Source of the DNA: Pedobacter steynii
Lineage (GTDB): Bacteria; Bacteroidota; Bacteroidia; Sphingobacteriales; Sphingobacteriaceae
Direction of reading: 5' to 3'
Assembly: GCF_001721645.1 (NCBI RefSeq)
Contig: NZ_CP017141.1
Span: forward strand, 2,046,001 to 2,110,000
Length of the DNA stretch: 64,000 bases
Within the stretch, counting starts at the first letter, position 1. The number at the start of each line of letters is the position of its first letter. Both the position numbers and the translations under genes were made by a program. The notes under the pieces were generated by a model, which made no database searches, was not told the origin of the DNA, and was given only the letters and a program-made list of their open reading frames with translations. Below, piece after piece: positions 47,677 through 56,889 of the stretch.

Positions 47677-47862
47677 ATGGATAAGTTAGAATTAAAAGGA
47701 AAATGGAATGAGATCAAGGGTAAAGTAAAACAAGCTTATGCGGATCTTACAGATGATGATTTGAAATATGAAGAGGGGAAAGATGAGGAGTTGTATGGAA
47801 AGTTACAACAGAAAACAGGAAAGACCCGTGATGAACTGGTCACCTGGATCAAATCATTGTAA
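47677..47862 (+). CDS. CsbD family stress-response protein
   Basis: 61-residue acidic protein of the CsbD family, often induced by general stress in other bacteria; the molecular role is unknown. The motif [27 protein letters not shown] opens it, and it ends [12 protein letters not shown]. The start is ATG at 47677; the open frame extends upstream only from a TTG. A terminator follows within 20 bases. Confidence 0.85.
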   Translation: MDKLELKGKWNEIKGKVKQAYADLTDDDLKYEEGKDEELYGKLQQKTGKTRDELVTWIKSL

Positions 47863-47869
47863 CAATTGA

Positions 47870-47913
47870 TCATAAAAAAAGCCCTTGCTGTAAATTTGCA
47901 GCAAGGGCTTTTC
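47870..47913. terminator. Bidirectional terminator between csbD and the M16 protease
   Basis: AAAAGCCCTTGCTG pairs with CAGCAAGGGCTTTT across an 8-base loop. The A-run on the left gives a T-tract on the minus strand and the right side is T-rich on the plus strand. Confidence 0.9.
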
Positions 47914-47960
47914 CTTTGATACTTTTAATAAAGGTCGGGACCAGCCCGGAAAATCAGTTC

Positions 47961-50894
47961 TTAATAACCAAATATCTGTTCTAATGTCAATTTGTTAACC
48001 GTTCCAAATTTCTGCATATCCTCTAATTTTACCTTTTTCTCTGAAGCAACAATGCAATAATTATAAGGCTTATTGGCTACATTATTGGTATGGAAAGCTT
48101 TGATATCTGTAAAAGTTAAGGGTTTCAGTTCATTGTATTCATCAATTCTGCCATCATGATCTATTCCCAGTTTTTTATTGGCAAAATAACTGGCAATGAT
48201 GCCATCTTTACTGATCCTGTCCGTTTCAATTACATTCATTGCATTGTATTTGGAGGCTTCAAATGATTTAGCCGACTCTGGCAGATCAGTCAACAACTCG
48301 TTCATCCCTTTTACCGCATCATTCATCTTGTCGGCCTGGCTGCCAACATAAGCTACCATTGCGTATTGTTTGTCTGCTCTGTCTGGAGCCGAATACACTG
48401 CAAAAGTAGAGTAAGCCAATGCCTTAGATTCCCTGATGGTCTGGAAAACAATGGAGCCCATACCACCGCCAAAATAGCTATTGAACAGGTTCACTTTGCC
48501 TGCAAGATCGGCTTCATACTTACCGGCGTTTCTTACCCACCGGATCTCTGACTGCACCATATCGTAATCTGCAAAATAAACCTGATTGGTTGTATTATTG
48601 GTATAAACGAATTTTTTTACCGGAGGCTCAGGCGTAAAGGTTGCCGGAAGTTTATGCAGCTTCGTGATGTTCGCTGTAAATTCAGCTAAATCCTGCGGCC
48701 CATAATAAGTGATGGTATGTTCAAAGTTATTCACATTATGCAGAATAGCCAGTAAATCTGCAGAGGTAATGTTATTGACCTCATTATTCGTTAAAGTATA
48801 ATTGGAAGGATTGCTGGCTCCATATTGTGCATAACTCATTAATCCGTTCAGGATCATTGCTTTATTTAGTTTGTTGTTTTCTCTGGATTTCAGTATTCTG
48901 CTTTTCAGTCCGGTCAAAGCTTCTTCATTGGGCTTACAATTGGCTAAAATGTGCTCTACCAGGGTAACAGCCTTATCGAAGTTTTCCTGTAATCCGCTGA
49001 TATTGATAGTTGCTACTTCATTACTTACCGAGAAAGTATAGTTACAGGCAATGTTATAAAATTCCTTGCTGATTTCTTCCGCACTATATTTATCTGTAGC
49101 CAGGAATGCAAGGTACTGAGCAGCATAAGGCATTAGTTTATTATTCCATGCACCCATCTCAAAACGGTAAGTTAACCGGAAAATGCTGTTTTCTTTGTTT
49201 TGCACTTCAATTACGTCAGCGATTCCTGCTTTACCAAAAGAAAGGTCTTTCTGGTAGTCCAGGAACTTAGGCGCAATCTCTGTGGAAGGCATGGCCAATA
49301 AATTCTTTGCAAAAGGAGAGGTTTCGGTAGCATTGGTCTTTACCGGGGTAATGGCCGGTTTCTCTACTTTTGCAATGCTTTTGTCTTCGCCTTTATGCTT
49401 ATAAGTGATGACATAATTGTCTTTAAAAAACTGATTGGCAAAGTCTGTTACCTGCTTTTTAGTCAGCTTTGCCATGGCATCTTGTCCGCCTAAAGACTTA
49501 TCCCATTTAGTGGCGCGATTCAGAATAAATTCATTGGTAATCGTCTCCACGCGAAAATCATTGTTATCGAAAGATTGCAATAAACTTAATTTTTGATTGG
49601 CAACTGTAGCTTTGATCAGGCTTTCATCAAATTCTCCTTTTTTCAGAATATTGATCTGGTCCAGCAGCAGTTGTTTGGCTTGTTCTAAAGTCTGCCCTTG
49701 TTTAGGCTGAGCGTTCAATGTAAAGACGCCATAATCTTTCATTTGCTGATAACCTGCACCTGCACGAAGCACGCTTTGCTGTTTGTTCAGGTTGATGTCA
49801 ATCAAACCGGCTTTCCCATTTGCAAGGATGCTGGAGATCAGATCCAGTAGTAAACTTTGATTGCTGTTCTCTGCATATCCTCTGTAAGATAGGCGAACGC
49901 TTTCTGCACTTGGACCATAGATGTCCAGTTTTTGGATTTTTGTCAGAGGTTTTTCCGGAGCAGGCTGATACAGTTCCACTGGTTTATTCTGCATGAAAGA
50001 GAAAGACTGATCTACTTTTTTAATCATTTCATCCGGATTGAAATCTCCCGCCATAGCCAGTGCCATGTTGTTCGGGACATAATATTTGTTGTAATATTTT
50101 CTGATTTCTACCAAAGAAGGATTTTTGAGGTGCTCTATTGTTCCAATGGTGGTCTGCTGGCCATAATTATGGGTAGGGAATAACAATTCTGCCGTTTTCT
50201 CTTCTACCTTCCAGGCATCCTCATCCAGTCCGCGGTTTTTCTCCTCATAAACAGCTTCCAGTTCAGTATGAAAAATACGGAAAATAGGATTGTGGAAACG
50301 TTCTGCCTGTAAAGCAAGAAACTTATCTGTCGCATTGGAAGGAAAATCTTCATTATAAACCGTTTCTTCATACCAGGTATGTGCATTGGTGGATTGGCCA
50401 CCAATCGCTTTCATCATTTTATCATATTCATTAGCAATAGAATAATTCGATGCTTCACCGGAAGTCTGGTCAATCTGAGCATAGATGGCTTTACGCTTTA
50501 TAGGATCGGTAGTCTTATTGTATTGCTCATAAAGACCGTCAATTTTATCTAATAAAGGTTTTTCTTTCGCAAAATCCAAAGTCCCGAATTTATCCGTTCC
50601 TTTAAAAAGAAGGTGCTCCAGGTAATGTGCCAGCCCCGTGGCAGTACGTGGATCTGTATTACTGCCAGCTCTGACACTCATGCGGTATTCAATCTTTGGT
50701 TCTTTTGCATTTGCTGATAAAATAACCGTTAATCCATTCTTTAAAGTATAAAAACGGGATTTTGTAGGGTCATTGGTGACGTATTTATACGTATAACCAC
50801 CGGAGCTTGCCGTTTTCCATTGAAAACCGGATTGAGCCATTATGCTCGTTCCTGTAATCAGAAAACAGGCGAGCAGTAATAATTTCTTCTTCAT
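47961..50894 (-). CDS. Secreted M16 (insulinase/pitrilysin) zinc metalloprotease
   Basis: 977-residue protein with two M16 halves. The signal peptide is MKKKLLLLACFLITG, and the inverted zinc motif HYLEH is at residues 90-94 (HxxEH), with a downstream Glu in LEAVYEEKNRGLDEDAW. The C-terminal half contains the inactive second domain (SYFGGGMGSIVFQTIRESKALAY). The start is 50894; the frame stays open into the surE region, but those extra codons are not protein-like. A TATATTTG-type box lies 19 bases upstream on the minus strand. It likely degrades peptides in the periplasm or outside. Confidence 0.9.
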   Translation of the reverse strand: MKKKLLLLACFLITGTSIMAQSGFQWKTASSGGYTYKYVTNDPTKSRFYTLKNGLTVILSANAKEPKIEYRMSVRAGSNTDPRTATGLAHYLEHLLFKGTDKFGTLDFAKEKPLLDKIDGLYEQYNKTTDPIKRKAIYAQIDQTSGEASNYSIANEYDKMMKAIGGQSTNAHTWYEETVYNEDFPSNATDKFLALQAERFHNPIFRIFHTELEAVYEEKNRGLDEDAWKVEEKTAELLFPTHNYGQQTTIGTIEHLKNPSLVEIRKYYNKYYVPNNMALAMAGDFNPDEMIKKVDQSFSFMQNKPVELYQPAPEKPLTKIQKLDIYGPSAESVRLSYRGYAENSNQSLLLDLISSILANGKAGLIDINLNKQQSVLRAGAGYQQMKDYGVFTLNAQPKQGQTLEQAKQLLLDQINILKKGEFDESLIKATVANQKLSLLQSFDNNDFRVETITNEFILNRATKWDKSLGGQDAMAKLTKKQVTDFANQFFKDNYVITYKHKGEDKSIAKVEKPAITPVKTNATETSPFAKNLLAMPSTEIAPKFLDYQKDLSFGKAGIADVIEVQNKENSIFRLTYRFEMGAWNNKLMPYAAQYLAFLATDKYSAEEISKEFYNIACNYTFSVSNEVATINISGLQENFDKAVTLVEHILANCKPNEEALTGLKSRILKSRENNKLNKAMILNGLMSYAQYGASNPSNYTLTNNEVNNITSADLLAILHNVNNFEHTITYYGPQDLAEFTANITKLHKLPATFTPEPPVKKFVYTNNTTNQVYFADYDMVQSEIRWVRNAGKYEADLAGKVNLFNSYFGGGMGSIVFQTIRESKALAYSTFAVYSAPDRADKQYAMVAYVGSQADKMNDAVKGMNELLTDLPESAKSFEASKYNAMNVIETDRISKDGIIASYFANKKLGIDHDGRIDEYNELKPLTFTDIKAFHTNNVANKPYNYCIVASEKKVKLEDMQKFGTVNKLTLEQIFGY

Positions 50895-50976
50895 GTTTAA
50901 TAAGTTATAACTCAAATATAATCGGGAATGTGCATTATTCCTGAACATTCTCTCGAAATCTTGTATTTTTACAGAC

Positions 50977-51759
50977 ATGACGAAACAAAATTCTAAACCT
51001 AATATTTTAGTGGTAAACGATGATGGAATCACGGCACCTGGAATCAAAAATCTGATTGATGTGATGAAAGAGCTTGGCCATGTTGTTGTCGTAGCACCTG
51101 ATGGCCCGCAGTCGGGAATGGGGCATGCCATTACCATCGGAAAACCATTGCGTTTTGATCGCGTTGATCTTTACGAGGGTGTAGAAATGTACAAATGTTC
51201 CGGTACTCCGGTAGATTGTGTGAAACTGGCTGTAAATAAGATTTTCAAAGGTAAGAAACCTGATTTATGTGTTTCAGGAATTAACCATGGACTGAATAAC
51301 TCTATCAATGTGATTTACTCAGGAACGATGTCTGCAGCTGTTGAGGGAGCAATCGAAGGAATTCCTTCCATAGGATTCTCTCTGGATGATTTTTCTGAAG
51401 GTGCAGATTTCAGCCATTGCAAAAAGTTTATTAAATCTATCTCTGAAGAAGTATTGAAGCATGGTCTGCCGCAGGCAACCTTATTGAATGTCAACTTCCC
51501 GAGAGGAGCGGAGCTGAAAGGTATCAAAATATGCAGACAGGCAAATGCGAAATGGGCAGAAGAGTTTGATGAGCGTAAAGATCCTTATGAGCGGCCCTAC
51601 TACTGGTTAACAGGTGTATTTCAAAACAATGATAAAGGAGAAGATACGGATGTATGGGCCCTGGAAAATGGTTTTGTATCTGTTGTTCCGGTACAGTTTG
51701 ACCTCACTGCACACCATGCTATCCCAATTTTAAACTCCTGGACATTTGATGTTAAATAA
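50977..51759 (+). CDS. surE: 5'-nucleotidase SurE
   Basis: Metal-dependent phosphatase that acts on nucleoside monophosphates, a survival protein in stationary phase. The metal site is in ILVVNDDGITAPG (Asp15, Asp16), with SGTPVDCVKLA and SGINHGLNNSINVIYSGTMSAAVEG following. Length is 260 residues. It starts 82 nt from the divergent M16 gene. The next gene overlaps its last 11 bases, so they are likely in one operon with lpxB. Confidence 0.95.
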   Translation: MTKQNSKPNILVVNDDGITAPGIKNLIDVMKELGHVVVVAPDGPQSGMGHAITIGKPLRFDRVDLYEGVEMYKCSGTPVDCVKLAVNKIFKGKKPDLCVSGINHGLNNSINVIYSGTMSAAVEGAIEGIPSIGFSLDDFSEGADFSHCKKFIKSISEEVLKHGLPQATLLNVNFPRGAELKGIKICRQANAKWAEEFDERKDPYERPYYWLTGVFQNNDKGEDTDVWALENGFVSVVPVQFDLTAHHAIPILNSWTFDVK

Positions 51760-52015
51760 GGTTAAAGATTCGGTATTTTTAGGTCTGGGGATCGGAATTT
51801 TGGTCCCCGGTATCCTTGGAAGTATTGCCTGGTTCCTCATGCACCGTTATGCTTTCCTGGCGAAAGCAGACTTATTGCTGATTGCCTGTATTGCTGCCAA
51901 TGCCGGATTATTGCATTACTTCTTTAAACTGAATAAGGAAAACCTGGGAAGAGGAATTATTAGTGCTACTTTTTTATGGGCATTTGTGTTCTTTTTCTAT
52001 AAAATCAATCAATAA
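51749..52015 (+). CDS. Small membrane protein between surE and lpxB
   Basis: 88 residues with three hydrophobic segments (about 9-30, 37-53, 66-83). I do not recognise a named family. The start ATG at 51749 overlaps the surE stop by 11 bases; an upstream TTG in frame is less likely. It precedes lpxB by 19 nt, so it is probably translated from a surE-lpxB transcript. Role in the envelope is a guess from position. Confidence 0.7.
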   Translation: MLNKVKDSVFLGLGIGILVPGILGSIAWFLMHRYAFLAKADLLLIACIAANAGLLHYFFKLNKENLGRGIISATFLWAFVFFFYKINQ

Positions 52016-52034
52016 CGAATCTTAATATATACTG

Positions 52035-53168
52035 ATGAAATACTATCTAGTAGCGGGAGAAGCTTCCGGAGATCTGCATGGCGCTAATTTAATGAAGGCC
52101 ATTAAAGCGGAAGACGAGTCTGCGAGCTTTCGCTATTATGGTGGTGATAAAATGCAGGCTGAAGGTGGAGAACTCCGTAAGCATTATGCAGAAATGGCTT
52201 TCATGGGTTTCACCGAAGTGTTGCTTAACCTGCGCACCATTTTTCGAAACCTGAAAGCATGTAAAGAAGATATTCTGGTTGCTCATCCCGATGTACTGAT
52301 TTTGATCGATTTTCCTGGATTTAACCTCAAAATTGCCGAGTTCGCAAAGGAACAGGGGATTAAAGTGTGTTATTATATTTCTCCCAAAGTATGGGCATGG
52401 AACCAGAAAAGGGTGCTCAGAATAAAAAGGATTGTCGACAAGCTATTTTGTATCCTGCCTTTCGAAGTCGATTTTTATAAGAGTTGGGGAATGGAGGTAG
52501 ATTATGTGGGAAACCCTTTGCTGGATGAGATCGCACAATTTGTCCCGGATCTGGAATTCAGAAACAGATATAAACTGGATAAAGATATTATTGCCTTATT
52601 GCCGGGTAGCAGGAAACAGGAGATTGAACGCCTGTTACCGGATATGTTAAGTGTCACTGCTGCTTTCCCCGGGCAGCAATTCGTGGTCGCGGCAGCACCA
52701 AGTTTTGAGGAAGCTTATTACCGTCAGTTTATCCATTCCACAAATGTAACCCTTGTTTTCGGACAGACTTATCAGTTGTTACAGGTTGCGAAGGCTGCGG
52801 TTGTGGCTTCGGGTACAGCTACCCTGGAAACTGCTTTATTTCATGTTCCACAGGTAGTGGTTTACCGTGGGGGAGCAATCTCTGTGGCCATTGCCAGGAT
52901 GCTGGTCAAAATAAAGTTCATCTCGCTGGTCAACCTGATCATGGACCGAAAGGTGGTTACAGAATTGATTCAGGAAGATTGTAATGCCTCACAGATTACC
53001 GCAGAGCTGAAAAACCTTCTGGAAGGAGAGGGACGCAAAAAAATGTTAGCGGATTATGCCGAACTATCTGGTAAAATGGGAAGCGCAGGCGCTTCAGAAA
53101 GAACAGCAAAACTGATCATTAATTTTCTTAAAGGCTTTAAATCCAATAAAAGCCCGAATCACATTTAG
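52035..53168 (+). CDS. lpxB: Lipid-A-disaccharide synthase
   Basis: Peripheral membrane glycosyltransferase that joins UDP-diacylglucosamine and lipid X to make the lipid A disaccharide. Conserved parts are AGEASGDLHGANLMKAI (residues 7-23), MGFTEVLLNL, VLIDFPGFNLKIAE, YYISPKVWAWNQKRV, and VASGTATLETAL near the UDP site. Length of 377 is typical. It confirms an outer membrane with lipid A. Confidence 0.95.
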   Translation: MKYYLVAGEASGDLHGANLMKAIKAEDESASFRYYGGDKMQAEGGELRKHYAEMAFMGFTEVLLNLRTIFRNLKACKEDILVAHPDVLILIDFPGFNLKIAEFAKEQGIKVCYYISPKVWAWNQKRVLRIKRIVDKLFCILPFEVDFYKSWGMEVDYVGNPLLDEIAQFVPDLEFRNRYKLDKDIIALLPGSRKQEIERLLPDMLSVTAAFPGQQFVVAAAPSFEEAYYRQFIHSTNVTLVFGQTYQLLQVAKAAVVASGTATLETALFHVPQVVVYRGGAISVAIARMLVKIKFISLVNLIMDRKVVTELIQEDCNASQITAELKNLLEGEGRKKMLADYAELSGKMGSAGASERTAKLIINFLKGFKSNKSPNHI

Positions 53169-53218
53169 TTTGAGATATTTATTTGAAATTTAGGATTTAT
53201 TCTTTATCATTGATTTAG

Positions 53219-53230
53219 TAAAACGTATTA
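53219..53230. promoter_or_regulatory. Operator-like repeat 1, TAAAACGTATTA
   Basis: One of three identical 12-mers. It is one mismatch from the perfect palindrome TAAAACGTTTTA, the shape of LacI-type operators with a central CG. Confidence 0.55.
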
Positions 53231-53284
53231 GTTTCGAGCCTGATCATTTACTGCAACCATTAACTAACCTAAATTTAACCAAAT

Positions 53285-53332
53285 ATGAATGTCTTTAATT
53301 TTCTGATGAATTATCACATAGCTATTTTATAA
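53285..53332 (+). other. Short upstream ORF behind a duplicated susC leader motif
   Basis: ACTAACCTAAAT at 53263-53274 is identical to 53642-53653 just before the susC ATG, and each is 8-10 bases before an ATG. The upstream ATG opens 15 codons (MNVFNFLMNYHIAIL) whose stop lies in operator-like repeat 2. It may be a decayed gene start or a leader peptide. Confidence 0.35.
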
Positions 53333-53341
53333 AACGTATTA
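53330..53341. promoter_or_regulatory. Operator-like repeat 2, TAAAACGTATTA
   Basis: Identical to repeat 1, 111 bases downstream. Confidence 0.55.
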
Positions 53342-53438
53342 GCGTTTAATTTTCAATGATTTAGGTCCTCTGCTGTGCAAAGGAACGACAGAACTATGAG
53401 CACATGGATTCTGCTAAAACACTTTTTTTAAAGATTGA

Positions 53439-53450
53439 TAAAACGTATTA
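53439..53450. promoter_or_regulatory. Operator-like repeat 3, TAAAACGTATTA
   Basis: Identical to repeats 1 and 2, 109 bases after repeat 2. Confidence 0.55.
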
Positions 53451-53534
53451 CCCCATATCGATAGCCAACCAGAGTATTCACCCTAACTAAAGCCTATGAC
53501 CAGATAAGCCAACCCAGCAAAGATACTAAATTGT

Positions 53535-53546
53535 TAAAACGGTTTA
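53535..53546. promoter_or_regulatory. Operator-like repeat 4, TAAAACGGTTTA
   Basis: Two bases differ from repeats 1-3, but it is also one mismatch from the same perfect palindrome. It lies 96 bases after repeat 3 and 116 bases before the susC start codon. Confidence 0.5.
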
Positions 53547-53661
53547 GTGTTATCCAATATTGATTTCCGCTTCAGCATCCTCAATCAAGAACCATTGATG
53601 CTGCGGTAGATTGGCATGCTTAAATGCCCAAAAATTAGTTTACTAACCTAAATACAACAAA

Positions 53662-56600
53662 ATGAAAATTAAACACTTAGTTCTGGCAGGGCTCCCTATG
53701 CTCTGTCTAACGGGAATCCAGGCTTACGCCACGACATCAGAGCGGAATATTCCCGGTGTTAATTCCCATGCTTCTTTTTTCTTTCAGGGGGGATCACAAA
53801 AAATAATTGTTACAGGAACAGTCCTGGATGAAAAATCACAGCCAGTACCGGGTGTGGGAATAAAAGCACTAAAAACAAATAAATCAACAGTAACAGATGC
53901 AGCGGGTAGATTCAGTATAGAAGTAGAAAGTGCTGCTGAACAGCTTTCTTTCAGTTATATCGGTTATACCACACAAACACGTGCTGCAGGATCAGGAACC
54001 ACTCCTTTGAGCATTAAGCTTGTCCCTGCAGAAGGGGTAAACCTGGATGATGTAGTCGTGGTAGGTTACGGAACAAGAAAAAAATCTGATGTAACCGGAG
54101 CAGTAGGATCTGTAAAAGAAGAACAACTTAAGGAGCGCCCGGCAGCTTCTTTAAACCAAGCCTTATCGGGACGTATCTCAGGGGTACAGGTGAATTCCAA
54201 CTCTGGTCGCCCGGGTGGTCAGACCAATATCAGAATCCGCGGTTTCAGTTCCATCAAAACCACCAATAACCCTTTGTATGTAATTGATGGGGTAATCCTG
54301 CCTGTTGGGTCACAAACGCAAAACAGTAATGCGATTGATTTCTTAAACCCAGGTGATATTGCTTCGGTGGAGGTGCTCAAAGATGCCTCTTCTGTAGCCA
54401 TCTATGGTGCAAGGGGGGCAAACGGGGTAATCCTCGTAACCACCAAAAAAGGTTCCAGCACTGGTGGCAAGATCAGCTATGATGTTGATTTTAGCGTACC
54501 TACAATCGGGCCAAAAAGAGTGGAAATGCTCAACGCAAAGGAATTTATTGAGGTAGAAAACCTGGCTTTTGAAAATGCTAAAATCTACGATCCTGAAGGA
54601 TTTGCTTCTGGAAAGTATGTAGATCCAAGAATCAAAAGAAAAACGTTGCCTTTATTGTTCGATTCTAATGGAAATCCTTTATATGATACAGACTGGTTCA
54701 AAGAGGCCACTCAGAATAAGCTTTCTCAAAATCATCAGCTGGGCTTTACCGGTGGTAATACAGAAACTACTTATGGTTTATTCTTAAACTACAGAGATGA
54801 CAACGGACTATTAAAAAATTCTTATCTGAAACGTTATTCCGGAAGGTTCACCATGGACAGCCAGATTAAAAAATGGATGAAGGTAGGAGGAAGTTTAAGC
54901 TATACCAATCAATCCGAAAATCTGGTAGATATTGGTACGGGAGGATTAAACTCGGTAAGGATGATCACAGAGAGTTTTCCTTTTTTACCGGTCAAATATC
55001 CTGATGGAACCTGGGCAGATAATCAGAATTATCCCGGTGCAGAGGGAGGATCAAACCCTGTTCATATCCTGACAGATCGTAAATACATCTTACAAACACA
55101 GAATACACTGGGAAATGCATATGCGAATATTAATCTTGCTGAAGGCTTAGAATTCCGTAGTGTTTTGGGCGCAAACATTGTTACCCGCGGGCGTTCTGAA
55201 TACAATGGACGTGGCTTGTATGGAATCTCTTTTGACCAGAAAGGATCCGCTACTTTAGACAATAACAGAGAAACCTATTGGTCATTTGAGAATTATCTGA
55301 CTTATAACAAACGTTTTGGCGAAGACCATGCCATCACCGGATTATTGGGTTTGTCCTGGCAGGAAACAAATATCTTTGGTTTTGCGGTAGGAGGTGAAAA
55401 CTTCTCTACAGATTACCTGCAGTATAACAACTTTGGAGCAGCGAGTAAGCCACTTCCAGGAAGTTCAAGAGCAGAACGCTTTGGATTTAACTCTTATTTT
55501 GGGCGTTTAAATTATAGCTTTAAAGATAAATACCTGTTTACAGCTACAGGTCGTATGGATGGTTCATCCAAATTCGGATCAAATAATAAATATTCTTTCT
55601 TCCCATCAGCTGCAGTAGCGTGGAAAGTTTCAGAAGAAGATTTTATCAAAGGAAGTCCGGTTATTTCTAACCTGAAGCTACGTGCGAGTTATGGTTTAAC
55701 CGGTAACTCCGAAATTCCGAGTTATTCTTCTTTAGGCGTATTGGGAACTGGTTTTGCCGGCATCTTTAACAATACCCGTTTTGGTGGTGTAGGAACCAAC
55801 CGTCTTGCTAATCCAAACCTGAAGTGGGAAAAAACAGGGCAATCCGATATCGGTGTGGAATTGGGATTATTCAATAACCGAATCAATATTGAAGCGGATG
55901 TATACTACCGTAAAACTACCGATATGCTGTTAGATGCGCCAGTACCACTTACCAGTGGATATAGCTTCATCACCAGAAATATTGGAAGTATGGAAAACAA
56001 AGGTTTGGAATTCGCCATTAATACGGTTAATATCAGCACAGAAGATTTTACCTGGAATACCGCATTTAATATTTCCATGAATAGAAATAAAGTGCTTTCC
56101 CTTGCTACTCCTGCAGATATTTTTGGCGTTGGAAATCCTGGATTCACCAATGAAACCGGAATCATCCGTGTTGGTGAAGCAGTAGGTTCATTCTGGGGAT
56201 TAACCCGTTTAGGCACCTGGAGTGAAAGTGAACGGGCTGAAGCTGCAAAATACAACTACAGAGGAAAAACGATATTACCGGGAGACGTTAAATATCTGGA
56301 TGTGAACGGTGACTATCAGATTAATGATGCGGATCGTATGATTATCGGTAATGGAAGTCCGAAAGCATGGGGATCATTCTCAAATACTTTTAAGTATAAA
56401 AACGTGGACCTGACGGTCGAAATTCAATATTCGGCAGGTAATGATGTACTCAATATGACCAAACACTCTGCCGAAGATCGTGTTGGTTTGGCTAATAGTT
56501 ACAGCTCCGTGCTAAACGCATGGACGCCTCAAAACCAGAATACCCCTATTGCGGCAATCCGTGATACCAGAGCAGGTTATGTAACCAACGTGGATACCCG

Positions 56601-56856
56601 TTGGGTAGAAGATGGTTCATTCATTCGTGGAAGGAATTTGTTATTGGGATACAATTTCCCTGAAAGCGTTACCAAGAAATTAAAATTAAACAGACTGAGA
56701 ATTTATACCAGTGTGCAAAATTTCTTCCTGGCGACCAAATTCTCTGGAAATGACCCGGAGGTAACTACTTATTCCAATGCATTTGCACAAGGTCAGACCT
56801 TCTTCGATTATCCTAAGCCAACAACATATATGGTCGGCTTAAATGTTGGTTTATAG
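53662..56856 (+). CDS. SusC/RagA-type TonB-linked outer-membrane transporter (pair 2)
   Basis: 1064-residue outer-membrane transporter. Order: signal peptide (1-24, ending AYA), CarboxypepD_reg-like domain (IIVTGTVLDEKSQPVPGVGIKA), the hallmark DDVVVVGYGTRKKSDVTGAVGSV, plug with LSGRISGVQVNSNSGRPGGQ and IRIRGFSSI, and the barrel ending FDYPKPTTYMVGLNVGL. It works with the SusD gene 33 nt downstream (taking its start at 56890). The four operator-like sites upstream suggest control by a LacI-type repressor encoded elsewhere, hence a sugar ligand, which is an inference. Confidence 0.94.
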   Translation: MKIKHLVLAGLPMLCLTGIQAYATTSERNIPGVNSHASFFFQGGSQKIIVTGTVLDEKSQPVPGVGIKALKTNKSTVTDAAGRFSIEVESAAEQLSFSYIGYTTQTRAAGSGTTPLSIKLVPAEGVNLDDVVVVGYGTRKKSDVTGAVGSVKEEQLKERPAASLNQALSGRISGVQVNSNSGRPGGQTNIRIRGFSSIKTTNNPLYVIDGVILPVGSQTQNSNAIDFLNPGDIASVEVLKDASSVAIYGARGANGVILVTTKKGSSTGGKISYDVDFSVPTIGPKRVEMLNAKEFIEVENLAFENAKIYDPEGFASGKYVDPRIKRKTLPLLFDSNGNPLYDTDWFKEATQNKLSQNHQLGFTGGNTETTYGLFLNYRDDNGLLKNSYLKRYSGRFTMDSQIKKWMKVGGSLSYTNQSENLVDIGTGGLNSVRMITESFPFLPVKYPDGTWADNQNYPGAEGGSNPVHILTDRKYILQTQNTLGNAYANINLAEGLEFRSVLGANIVTRGRSEYNGRGLYGISFDQKGSATLDNNRETYWSFENYLTYNKRFGEDHAITGLLGLSWQETNIFGFAVGGENFSTDYLQYNNFGAASKPLPGSSRAERFGFNSYFGRLNYSFKDKYLFTATGRMDGSSKFGSNNKYSFFPSAAVAWKVSEEDFIKGSPVISNLKLRASYGLTGNSEIPSYSSLGVLGTGFAGIFNNTRFGGVGTNRLANPNLKWEKTGQSDIGVELGLFNNRINIEADVYYRKTTDMLLDAPVPLTSGYSFITRNIGSMENKGLEFAINTVNISTEDFTWNTAFNISMNRNKVLSLATPADIFGVGNPGFTNETGIIRVGEAVGSFWGLTRLGTWSESERAEAAKYNYRGKTILPGDVKYLDVNGDYQINDADRMIIGNGSPKAWGSFSNTFKYKNVDLTVEIQYSAGNDVLNMTKHSAEDRVGLANSYSSVLNAWTPQNQNTPIAAIRDTRAGYVTNVDTRWVEDGSFIRGRNLLLGYNFPESVTKKLKLNRLRIYTSVQNFFLATKFSGNDPEVTTYSNAFAQGQTFFDYPKPTTYMVGLNVGL

Positions 56857-56889
56857 TTTTGACAGTTGTCTATTTTAATTAAATATATC

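Larger units (their letters stand above)
53169..53661. other. 493-base regulatory region before SusC/SusD pair 2
   Basis: No clear gene. It holds four near-identical 12-base operator-like sites (53219, 53330, 53439, 53535) and a copy of the susC leader motif followed by a 15-codon ORF (53285-53332). I do not see a consensus promoter. Confidence 0.7.

Noticed and set aside
50895..51137. N-terminal extension of the M16 protease frame into surE
   Set aside because: The added 81 residues are antisense to surE and its leader; the signal peptide at 50894 gives the natural start.
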